From contig CM044504.1 of NCBI GenBank assembly GCA_024364805.1, positions 106,493,205-106,557,204 on the forward strand: DNA of 64,000 nt, read 5' to 3'. This document shows, piece after piece, positions 11,301 through 24,014 of this stretch (within the stretch, counting starts at the first letter, position 1; each line of letters opens with the position of its first letter). Origin of the DNA: Euprymna scolopes. Taxonomy: Eukaryota; Mollusca; Cephalopoda; Sepiida; Sepiolidae. The notes under the pieces were generated by a model. That model searched no databases and was not told the origin of the DNA. It worked only from the letters and a program-made list of their open reading frames with translations. The position numbers were made by a program, and so were the translations under genes.

Positions 11301-14300
11301 TGTATTGGATAGGTTTCTTCCAGTACTTGGTTCAATTTTCGATTTTTGAGTGATTATTAAGTTGAGGTAATTCATCAGACTTGCACTACTTTTGTTTCAA
11401 AGTAAATAAACACTTTAAAATAAGTTCAAACTAAAAAAAACTTGAACGGGCAGGTAGAAGAGTAATTCTATTTTGCATCTGGTAACATGTATTCGTTGTA
11501 TCCTCATGTTGCCTATTGTAAAAAACACTTGTGACATTTGCTAATCTGATGATGATATCCGTATCTATTAATTCACTCATGAGATAACTTCTGTGTATGT
11601 GTTTCTCAACTGTACGTGACTTACCAGTTTTAATCGGGGGGGGGGGTTATATTATGCAATATGACGTGCCTAAGGTCCAAGCAAGCAAGATCTGTCAAAC
11701 AGTCAGAATGTCCATAATAAATGAGAGCTTTTCGAAAACTTTAAAACTCGTATTGAAAAAAAAAAAAAAAAAAGAAAATAAGAAACATTAGTAATACTGA
11801 AACCGAACTTATTCAATATTAATTTGGAAAAGAAAGGAAACATGAGAATTAATTGAAAAGGGAAAAGTTGTGTTGGTTTTTCCAAAATGACATTCTGTAA
11901 ATAAACATTTTTTGTTTCATTGATTTGTTATTTGCTTTAAAAATTTCATAAAAAAATAAAGGAACATGATTCGATTTATATTGAAATTGAACTTTACTCA
12001 ATAAAAATTAAAAAAAAATATGTATGTATGTAAAATTACGTATGTCTGAAGCAAATATTGCAAAAACTGAATTATGAATTTAGTGAATAAACAATTAAAC
12101 AAATTAAAATCAAACAATAAATAATTTAAAAAATTAAACCAATTTAAATTCAAAGAAATAATTTAAATACAAAATTATTTGTGCAGAAATATTTAGTTAA
12201 GAATGACTTTCTAAGAAATAACGTTATTTCAGCACAGTCTGTATTCTGCATAAATACCAAAAAACTCATTAATTAATGAACTTTGTAAGTGTTGTAAAAT
12301 TTGTTGATTTTTTTTTTATATGGGCATCTCCACATCAAGGCCTTGAACCCACTTGAGGATAAGGGTTAAAAAGTGTACAGTAGAAATTGGACAATATAGA
12401 AGCATCTCTATCCCAACTCTCATCAATGGACCTGAGGTAATCTCGTCAGCATCATACAAAGCCAAACTCTTTGCCAAGAACTTTGCAGCTAATTCTAACC
12501 TTTGCGACCAAGGCTGCCAACCTCCAATATTTCCTCCTGTATCAGAAAACACACTATGTGATATACAAATATCTGTACATGATGTTGCCAAGCTAATCAA
12601 AACCCTTGATTCCAGTAAAGCAACCGGCCCTGACAGTATTCCAATTATAGTACTCAAAAGACTTCAACCAGAACTTGTGCCCATCCTTACAAAACTGTTT
12701 AAACGTTGTCTTAAGGAGAATTGCTTCCTGTCACCCTGGAAAATCTCATCAACATGCCCCGTATTTAAGAATTCAGGTGATCAGTCATCTCCCTCACAGT
12801 ACAGGCCAATAAGTCTCCTGTGCATCATGAGTAAGTTGCTGGAATCTGTGTTAAATAGAGAAGTAATCAACCATCTCAGCAAAAATAACCTTCTTAGTGA
12901 CACGCAATATGGTTTCCGTTCTGCTAGATCTACAGCAGATGTGCTTACAGTTATATCTCATAGGATTAGCGAATCTCTCAATGGAGGCTCCTTTCTAGGG
13001 CAATTGCTCTTGACATATCAAAGGCCTTTGATAGAGTATGGCATAAAGGTTTACTTCACAAGATCTCCAGCTACGGTATAACTGGAAATGTCTTCTCAAT
13101 TATTAAATCGTTTCTCTCTGATAGGTTCATAAGAGTAGTGGTTGATGGGCAGAAATCAGAAGCTCTTAGTATTAATGCTGGAGTCTCTCAGGGGTCCATC
13201 CTGGGCCCAAATCTCTTATCTATATTAATGATCTTCCAAATCACATCCTTACATCATTCGTTGACATCTATGCTGATGACATGACCATCTATGGCAACAC
13301 ATCAAAGGCCATAAATGACAAAGTTCTCTCTAATTCTCTCTCCTCTGATCTTGAGCACGTGGTACAATGGGGGAAGAGGTGACTGGTCACTTTTAATGCA
13401 TCCAAAACCAAGCTTCTATCTTTACATCATCAATGCTCTGATCCCCATCTGGCATCAATTGAAATGGGTGGCTCTCGTCTTGGGGAGGCTCCATGTTTTG
13501 ACAAGCTTCTGGGTTTGACCTTTACTCCTGATCTGAAATGGAACACGTATATCAAATTTGTTGCCAGGGACGCCAGGAAAATGGTGGGATCCTTCTACCG
13601 CTCGAGAAGATATCTCATTGCTGATGCAATTCTCTATCTGTATAAAAGCCAAGTACGTCCAAGGATGGAGTACTGTTGCCAAATCTGGACAGAAGCTGCT
13701 AAAAACAGCATATCCTGCCTTGACAGAGTACAAAATAGACTTCGTGGTCTAGTGGGGGATGCCCTTTTCTCTTCCCTGCAACCTCTCTCCCACAGAAGAG
13801 ACTTGCGAGCCTGTCTTTGTTTTATCGTTATTTCCATGGCAGGTGCTCGTCTGAGCTCCAATCCCTCGTCCCCCCTCGCCAATCTTTCACGAGGAAACAC
13901 TCGTCTGGCTGAAACTACTGTCAATAATTTTCCCTACTCTATCTATGCCTAAATCCAAAGGTAAATTCCATGAGCAAAGCTTCTTTCTTATAACTGCACG
14001 CCAGTGGAACTCTCTGCCACTTGCCTGCTTCCCACCTGACTACAACTTGGACATCTTCAAGTCCAACATAAACAAAATCCTGACAAAACGCCCCCTTAAG
14101 TAAGTCACTTTATCAAAACCCCCAATACTAATGATTACTACAATACTATCTCATTGATTACTGTACACGCAATAACCCTTATCCCTGAGTGGCCTTCGGG
14201 CCTTGATAAGTGGTGACCCTCATGTAAAAAAAAAAAATATCATTTTTTTTTTTTTTCAGTAGTCTGAATAATCCAAGTACTACAAATTATCAATTCTCAT

Positions 14301-17201
14301 CTCAAAAATTCAGAAACGTAATAGAATAAGCTAGGTTTACAAATATAAGTTTTCTTTAACATTTTTTATCTATTTGCAATTAATTCTGTATACACCAGGA
14401 AAGCAAATATGACAAAAAAAAAACAAAAAAAAAACATGGCGGTTTCCTTAATAAATTGATAACTAAATGACATAAGAAAAACTTTTGCCTTCCTTCAGAG
14501 TTCATTATAACTCAGACGGTAGACAGTAACATTCAGGATAACATAGGTTAGGCTTCGTTAAATGTTGTACATTCAAGTCTTGTTAGTGATCGCCATTTTT
14601 TAAATTTTTTATTAAAAAAATTAGCAAAGACATTAATTTGTTTTCCAGCTGAGCTCCTTTAAAATGGAAATATAAAACATATTCTCAGTGTCGGTGTAAA
14701 TGTTAAAGTTTCATCTTGAAAATGAAAAGCTAAAAATTTTTTATTCATAACTGTTTAAATGGACTCATCTATTCAAATGCAATCATATTCAATATTGTAT
14801 AATAATCAAACAAAAATAATTAGAATAATTAGCTGAATTTATCAGTTTGTATTAGACTCCATCTTTTATCTGTTATATAAAAGGGCAAATCTGTGTATTT
14901 AGCTAAAAGTCCAAAATTACAAAACCAATACCCACAAAGTTGGTAAATTCTTGATTGGTGTTGCTCTGGATGAATACTATTACTTGAGGAATTTATTATA
15001 TAAAGGAGAATTGTATGTATGTATGTATGTATGTATGTATGTATGTTCAGCTAGAATGGGATGGATGAAAATAAAAGAGGGGTTTGGAGATAGAAAGATA
15101 GGTATAGAAAAAAGTTTTAATAGGTTACACTTTTGCCCCAGACAATGGCAGGTAACCCTGCTATTCTTATATATATATGGGGCCCGGGTGTTTGAAGGTA
15201 TGTGTTGAGCAAAAAAAAAAAAAGTGGTAGTAGAAAGGCAGGCTCGAACCCGTACCGGGAAGGATGAAAAGAATGTGAAAGAAAACTGACGTCTTTGCTG
15301 TTACGGCCACTATCAAACCGGAAGTGACGTAGGTTTAAATTAAGATTAGACAATCGAAAATATCGGCGAAAAAAGCGACTCCTCTCTGTAGAAAAGTGCC
15401 CAGTTGAGGGTGAAGAAATTAATGTTTTTAGCCAATTTTTCTGTATTTGTCGTCTGAGGGGTTGAGCTTCAAAACGGTACCGATTTTGTGAAAATGCTCT
15501 GTCAAAAGTTTTAGGCAGATATGCAAACATACATACATACATTTATATATTGGTAGCTCAAATTTTTTACCCAAACCTATTAAAAAGCTTGCCCTATCTC
15601 TGAATACCCTTTATGTAAAATTTCAAATGTTTAGACCAGAAATTGTCTGAGTAATTTGATAGAGATGGCAGAGGTCAAATATTTTTTAACTTTGACCCCT
15701 ATTATGATCCTTTAACATTTATTGTTTTGGGCTCAAATCAAGTTATTAAGTTAGATCGATGTCCAAGGAGCCTATATCTAAAATTTCAAGTGTTTATACC
15801 CAAAATCGGTGGAGTTTGGTAAGGTTCTCAAAGGTCAAATCGTTGAACTTNNNNNNNNNNNNNNNNNNNNNNNNNNNNNNNNNNNNNNNNNNNNNNNNNN
15901 NNNNNNNNNNNNNNNNNNNNNNNNNNNNNNNNNNNNNNNNNNNNNNNNNNNNNNNNNNNNNNNNNNNNNNNNNNNNNNNNNNNNNNNNNNNNNNNNNNNN
16001 NNNNNNNNNNNNNNNNNNNNNNNNNNNNNNNNNNNNNNNNNNNNNNNNNNNNNNNNNNNNNNNNNNNNNNNNNNNNNNNNNNNNNNNNNNNNNNNNNNNN
16101 NNNNNNNNNNNNNNNNNNNNNNNNNNNNNNNNNNNNNNNNNNNNNNNNNNNNNNNNNNNNNNNNNNNNNNNNNNNNNNNNNNNNNNNNNNNNNNNNNNNN
16201 NNNNNNNNNNNNNNNNNNNNNNNNNNNNNNNNNNNNNNNNNNNNNNNNNNNNNNNNNNNNNNNNNNNNNNNNNNNNNNNNNNNNNNNNNNNNNNNNNNNN
16301 NNNNNNNNNNNNNNNNNNNNNNNNNNNNNNNNNNNNNNNNNNNNNNNNNNNNNNNNNNNNNNNNNNNNNNNNNNNNNNNNNNNNNNNNNNNNNNNNNNNN
16401 NNNNNNNNNNNNNNNNNNNNNNNNNNNNNNNNNNNNNNNNNNNNNNNNNNNNNNNNNNNNNNNNNNNNNNNNNNNNNNNNNNNNNNNNNNNNNNNNNNNN
16501 NNNNNNNNNNNNNNNNNNNNNNNNNNNNNNNNNNNNNNNNNNNNNNNNNNNNNNNNNNNNNNNNNNNNNNNNNNNNNNNNNNNNNNNNNNNNNNNNNNNN
16601 NNNNNNNNNNNNNNNNNNNNNNNNNNNNNNNNNNNNNNNNNNNNNNNNNNNNNNNNNNNNNNNNNNNNNNNNNNNNNNNNNNNNNNNNNNNNNNNNNNNN
16701 NNNNNNNNNNNNNNNNNNNNNNNNNNNNNNNNNNNCTTAAAATTGACAGAGTTATTGCGTTGGGAAATGTACATAGACAGACAGACACACACACACACAC
16801 TGACAATTTCGCTTATATATATATATATACTAGCATTTCAGCCAGGCGTTGCCCGGGTAATTGGGAGGTGTATGTTGAGCGAAAAAAAAAAAAAAAAAAA
16901 AGCAGTCAATTTTTTTAACTTTGACCCCTATTATGACCCCTTAAAATTTATTGTTTTGGGCTCAAATCAAGTTATAAAGTTAGATCCATGTCCAACTTAT
17001 ATCTAAAATTTAAAGTGTTTAGACCAAAAATTGTCGGAGGAGTTTGGTAGAGTTCTCAAAGGTCAAATCGCTGAACTGTGACCTCTTAATCGCCAAATTT
17101 TTGCTGAAATCCGGTCACATCGATTTTCCCAAATCTCAGTACCCTGTATATCAAATTTCGAGTCTGTAGACTTAAAATTGACAGTTATTGCATATGGAAA
17201 T

Positions 17202-17249
<48 letters not shown>

Positions 17250-17626
17250 TCACTTTTATAGATATATAGATATACACACACACGTAAAAGGAAAAGATAT
17301 TGATCAGAGAAAAATACATACTGATAACATATAGGCTTATTGATCAATTTGAAACAAGGGAATACAATACAGTGTGTAGGAGGCATAAAAGTTCTTTATA
17401 CCAAGCATTTCGAAGCCCAATTCTTCTCATCAAAAGTTTTCATAACCCCTACACACTGTATTGTATTCCTTTTGTTTCAAATGGTTCAATAAATTTATAT
17501 GTATCAATATATATTTTTCTATCATCAATATCTTTTCCTCTTGTATCTAAGCTCCATTTGCATGTCAAACTTTTTATTATATCAAAAAATCTCCATCTAA
17601 AGAATCGTTGTATACGTTTTTGATCC

Positions 17627-17696
<70 letters not shown>

Positions 17697-20600
17697 GTTG
17701 TCCCTAGGATTTCTTCCTACAAAAAAGAAAAACAAACTTTACATGAAGGATGAATAAATTATGCAAAAAGCCTTCCTTTTTAAATAAAGTAGCAAATTGG
17801 ACATTTCTTTCCTCTCCCCACTCTTTCAAAGTAAAAAAAAAAATCTACTGCAATCTTTAAAAATAACAAATGTAAAAAAAACAAAACTTTTGCATCCTCA
17901 AATGGAATTGAACTCTGAATCGCATTTTATCAATTTGACCATTATGCTGGTGCTATTAATTCACAGATTATAAATCATGTTATGGCAATGTTATTGTGTG
18001 AATTATGTTAAATAAGCTTCAATAGAGAGAAATTGCTTATCAAAAAAAGAGGAGGTGGCAGGCAAGAAGAGGACTAAGGACTATGAGCACCTCTGACTCC
18101 CTCTCTAATATAAGTAACCAAAACAACTCATTTGATCGGATTAAAAATGAAATTTGATGAAATCCATTTGAAAGGAAATTTTTCTTTTTTAAGAACACAG
18201 ATCAATATTTGCCAAAACTGAAAAACAAAAAAACAAAAAAGAAGTATGAAGATAAAAGAAATAGAAAAACTGCCTTTATTTTTATATATGATGTCTACTG
18301 AGAATGTCTGATGACAGGATACCAAAAATCCTGATGTACAGTCAGTTGGACGGAGGGAAAAAGAATGTGGGGGCAACCATTACTGTTATACAAAGATTAG
18401 TTAAAGAGCAATCTTGAGAATGAGGTCTTTGATTGCAAAGAGTGGAAATCATTTTGTTTTGACGTTCTTTGCTGTTTTCATTCTGACAGTGTAAATCATC
18501 TGCGTAAAAAAAAGGAAAAGAGCTAAATGGTCAGCATCCATACCATCGATTGCATCACTGAATCCACAAACTTGTAATATGTATGGACTCGTTTGTAAAT
18601 CTCTTGCAGGAATTAAATGTCATCTGATGCTGAAGCATAAATTGATTTAAAAAATTAATTCTTGGAGCCTCATATATCGAAATCGATAGGAGAGTCTAAT
18701 ATATATAAAGTCAATTAAGTGAAAAGAAATATTGTCATATAAAAATATGGTATGGTGGTCCCTGTATAATGTTGATGATAGACCTCAATGTTTGAATTGA
18801 AGTGGATTGTTATTTGTGTGGAAAATAATCTTTCAAGTCAGAAATTATATTAACGATTTCAAAATCACTTTCGAAACATGTATGACCACGAAGTAAACAC
18901 TGTGTCAGTTTAATCTAATATTAATCGATTAAAAAAAATGTTCGGCTCTGAGTTCACTTGGTGACTGTTAGCAATTCTAAAATGGTTTTGAAACCTTTTA
19001 ACTGACAGATGGGAATTTATGAATTTCTAGATGGAATTACAGTTTAAAAATGATCTTCAAATATATCTAACAGGCCAATGATGACCATACATGTGGCATG
19101 TAACAGAGACCTATTTGGTTGTAGGTGTTATATCAGTTCTCTTTCTCCTAGATTAGTTACCACGAATTGAGTCTAGTCAACCCTGCTATTTCATCCAGAG
19201 CTTGCAGAGAGAAAGATGAATTCATCCACTTCATAAACAGAATAACTTCAACATAGGATGCTCATTCATATTAATAACAATCATACCATTAACGATACAA
19301 AGAAACATTAATGGATCAAAAACATAAAACTAGTAAAGACACAACAAAGATCTTAAAAACGAACCTTAATGGAGAAGACTTTTTAGTGATAATATGCCTT
19401 ACACAAAAAAAAAAAAAAAATCAATGTACATTTAGAAAACAAGTTATTATTTACATGTACATTTAGAAAACAAGTTATTATTTAAACAGTGCTTACTACA
19501 TGAGTAAAGCTTAGTAATAGTGGTAAAATATACTTTTGGCAAGTAAGCTTACTTGCCATAAGTATATTTTAATACTAATATACGTATATATTTCAGGGAA
19601 AAAAAGGCTCCAAAGATAAAACCCAATGAATTTAAAGAGGTTATTAATAGTGCTCGATAGAAAGAGCAAAATATGCTTTTATTTAATTTCAAGTAAACAA
19701 GTTAGATAGTTATGACAATAATAATGCTACTGTTTAGGTCAAGTGACCTCATCGGGTAATCTAAACTTCTGGTTTACATCAGAATATAATCCTTTAACGA
19801 AGACAAAAAAATGAAAGAAAACTTGATGATTTTGACCAAAACAGTAGCATTGTTATTGTCGTAACTATGTAACTTGTTTACTTGAAATTAAATAGAAACA
19901 TATATTACAGAAGCAAAAATAAAAGTTCTGTCCGTTTTTAAAGAAAAAAAAAATGGGAAAATGCTTCACAGTATGTGTCGTCAAAGTAATTGGCATCCAG
20001 CACCTTCTGCTAGTGTGTCTCCAGCTGTTCCATTCCCTTGCTGTAGAACTGGGGGTCGGATGGGGAGGAGGGGGGTGGGGAAGACGTCTGTGAAGACTTG
20101 CTTTATTGGTGAAGGATTTCCCACAAAGATAAATATCTGAGGAGTGGGATAGTAATCGGATGAAGCAAGGTCAGGTGAATAAGGTGGATGGCACAAAATC
20201 TTCCACCGAAAGTTGCTGTATAGTACCCCTGACCACTCATGCAACATACGGCCTGGTGTTGTCATTGATGAAAAGCACACCTTTGCAATTCACCAGTGTT
20301 GACTCCTTCTGGCACAATACCTGTGACATACATTTCAATTGCTGCGAGTATAGGTCTCCAATGACTCTTTGGCTCATTGGTAGCAGTTCATAATGAACCG
20401 CTTGCTTACCTGTCCACCAGACAAAGCATAATCTTGTGGACAGCATCCTTAGAAAGCGACAAATGTCTGAAAGGCTTGGGAGTTTGGTACAGAATGCATT
20501 TTTCATCACTGGTAAGCACTCGATTGAATAAGGATGCAGCAGGGTGGTGAGAAAGCAGTAATATGCAGGCTGTCACTCGTTTCTTGTGAACCGCCAACAG

Positions 20601-23600
20601 CGATTGCGAACCTACTGGCTCAGCTCATACATTTCGTCTAGGCAGTGCAGGCAAAGTTTGTTTCATCGGAAACATTGAAGTTCATCACACATTAAACTAT
20701 TGTTCTCTTCAGTGGTTGCCTTTGGAACCTTGTCATTAAAGACCTATGATCATCCACTATGAGGCTCATCATGGAGATACAAATCTCCTGATTTGAACTT
20801 TTGAAACCAATGTCTTGTAGTACATTCTTCCACAACACTATTCCCAAACATTTGATGTGGTGACTTGATGCAACTGCTGATAAGCTCACTTTGAAGTCAT
20901 AAAGCAAACAGCCCCAAACTAGATCACTTCCATCCTTCTCACAGCTGTCAAGCTTATAACTGATGGCCGGGCATAATGTGCATGTTTTTTTGTTTTTATA
21001 ATGCCTGATGTTTCTACTTGTGGCTGTCTGAATCTGAAAACATTTGTGACACATATTTTGTATATATTTCAACTTCATTCAATGCCTAATTAAAAAACAG
21101 AGGTAACTTTTTGGATTACCAAGTATATATAAATATATATACTAGCAGGGAGACCCGACATTGTCCGGAATTAAATAAGGACCAACGAATGTTTCAAACT
21201 TCCAATACTTTGTCATCGCAGTCGGTGAAATCTTCTATTCGTCAATCAAATGAATTGATTGCTATTCTATTCAGGAACATGCCGCAGTACACCATAAGGA
21301 AGCTTGCATGCTTCCTTGCAGTGACTTAGTTCACAATATATTGTAATCTACATTGCACCGTAGAGAACCTACTGTTGATTTTATGAAATTATTTTTATAT
21401 AATAGCTTTAATTAAAGTTTAAGATGCAAATATCGAGTATCACCATTCACTTGTGCTCTAAACAGAAACATTCATTTCAAATGCACAACTGTCTTATCAT
21501 GCCAGGCACTTCTACTTGTGCAGCGATAAAACTTCTTAAATGCACTTGTGATGTTAGACTGCATAAAAGTGTTAACTTTGGTCAAAATCAGACTGTTCTT
21601 GCTTTAATCAGATTTTTTCAATTAGCAGTTTTCGGAACAAAATCTGTCTAAGAACACTGCCAGGCATATAAAGTAAATTTGTGTAAAATTTCATAAAAAT
21701 CTGCCCAGCCATTTCGGAGTCCATAGTGAATGGAGCCACACATATGCACAAAGTTCTTTTCTATCTATTATAATAAAGTTGTATTCCTATCTGTTTGTTT
21801 CACAATTTAATTAATGTATAAAAAAGGTACACTGCTTCACAGATAGATTTTAATACTGAAAACGGACTCTTACCCCGGGATACAGCATTAATCTGTTCTG
21901 GGGTTGGGATCGTAAGGTGAAATCGCCATATGGCAGGGCCTAAGCAAAATTTTATAGAATACATATTAAAAATTAGTAACAAAGTACACATGTATATAAT
22001 CAAATAACATTATAAATAACACCGTAAGGCATGGCACATACAGTAACCAGGGGCTGGAAAAACATCGTATTCCACATCGTAACCTGAAAAAAACGTATCC
22101 CAGGGTTCTACTGTACTTTTATTCCTGCATGATTGTATATATTATTTATTCAAAAGGAATCAACATTCAATAGGTTATCTCATTTGCATATTACATTAAA
22201 GAAAATCTGTTTTAATAATTAGCTCTGATTTTTAATGGAAATTAGTAATAGAATTGTTTTAAGTATTCTGTTTAGAAATATTATATAAAGCTGATTTATT
22301 TAATTTATTTTTAATTATTAGTATAACTGACATCAGCTGCATTTAAAAACGGAAGTAAGTTTTCATTTAACTTCTGAGTTATTTCCTTTTAGGCTATGAA
22401 ATTTTATTTCCCTGATGAAGACGGCTGTGTTTTATTCTAAAAATCCAAAACATGGTCAGCTTTTTAAAATATTTTTAATTACATTTTCACCCCAAACTAG
22501 GCACATTGCCACTTTGATGTAGGGGGCTACTATCAGGGACATAATTGCAGTGGTCCTATGTAGGGAGTTGAGCAGCAAGATGTCTGTTCACATTACACTT
22601 GAACTTCTGCATGTCAGTACAGTTTGGGAAGCAGGAACCTGGAAGGGAATTTCAAAGTCTAGCAGTTCTGGAGAAGAAACTATTAGAGTAGAAGGCTTTC
22701 TTACATCTAGGGATCTCTATTACTACTGTGCATGGGGTGGGATTTTGCTGCTTGTTGGGTTTGCTGGGAGTATTTATGTTGATGGAGGACAAGGGCTTGT
22801 AGTTCATTGGAGCATCCACGATTTACAAAAAACACCTGTCTAGCTGAATCCACTGTCAAAAACTTTCCCCACTCTTTATCTATGCCTAAATATAAAACGT
22901 AGATTCCATGAACAAAGCTTCTTTCTTAGAACTGCACGCCTGTGGAACTCTTTTCCGTCTGCCTGCTTTTCTCCTGACTACAACTTGTATGTCTTCAAGT
23001 CCAACATAAACAAATTCCTGATAAACCGCCCACTTAAGTAGACACTTTAAATATCCACACTAACGTACTGTACTTACAATAACCCTTATCCCTGAGTGGC
23101 TTCTTGGCCTTGATAAGTGGTGACCACCTTGTAAAAAAAAAAAAAAAAAAAATGTAGAACAGGCAAAAGCATGCAACATTTTGTCGATGGATAAAGGTTG
23201 AAGCTTAGATGACAGTTCAAGACCTATCAGGTTGGCGATTCTCTTTTGCACACTGTCCAGGAGTGAGAGATTAGTAGCAGATGCATTAGCCCAATAGTTA
23301 ATGAAAGGAACAAGTTTCTGTAAGTTATTAAAAAAAAGTTTTTGTTGGCATAAAATTGTTTCTCAATAAAATATTAACATGCCAATAAATGCAGTTACAA
23401 TGATAAATTAGTTAAATAGATATGTTCCCCTTAAATAACCCTTCCTTGGCATAATATGATTCACATGAAATGATTCTATATGAAAATACAAGGGGCGTTC
23501 TAAAAGTAATGCCTCCTATTTTTTACTCCACCTGAATATATGTATTGTTATTATGATTGAACTTACACATTCATGGCCTGAAAGTTTCATCTCTTTGTTG

Positions 23601-23979
23601 CAGATATTGATCGTGTGAGACTCTAAGAAAGCAACCCCTGTCATGGACATGCATCAGAAGCAGAGATTGAATTCCTGGCTAAAGTACATTGAAAATGTTG
23701 GTGACTAAAAATAAATTCTGCAGCACATAATGTTGCTAGTTTTAATGATACCACTACCGTCTTAGTAGCTCTTCAACCATTTTAGTTTAAGAAAATAGGA
23801 GGCTTTACTTTTGGAACGACCCTTGTATAATGAAAAATGTGTGCGTGCGTGTGTGTATGGCTAAAGACAAAATCGAATTTGTTCCACACATCCAAACCCC
23901 CTATATATTAAGTTTCAAATTTGTAGACCAAAAATTAAAAGGAGTTTGGTAGAAACCGTTCCTCAAATAAACAGACAAG

Positions 23980-24014
<35 letters not shown>

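Noticed and set aside
15759-17006. Long frames over the N run
   Set aside because: They are produced by unknown bases; the real ends are repeat DNA.
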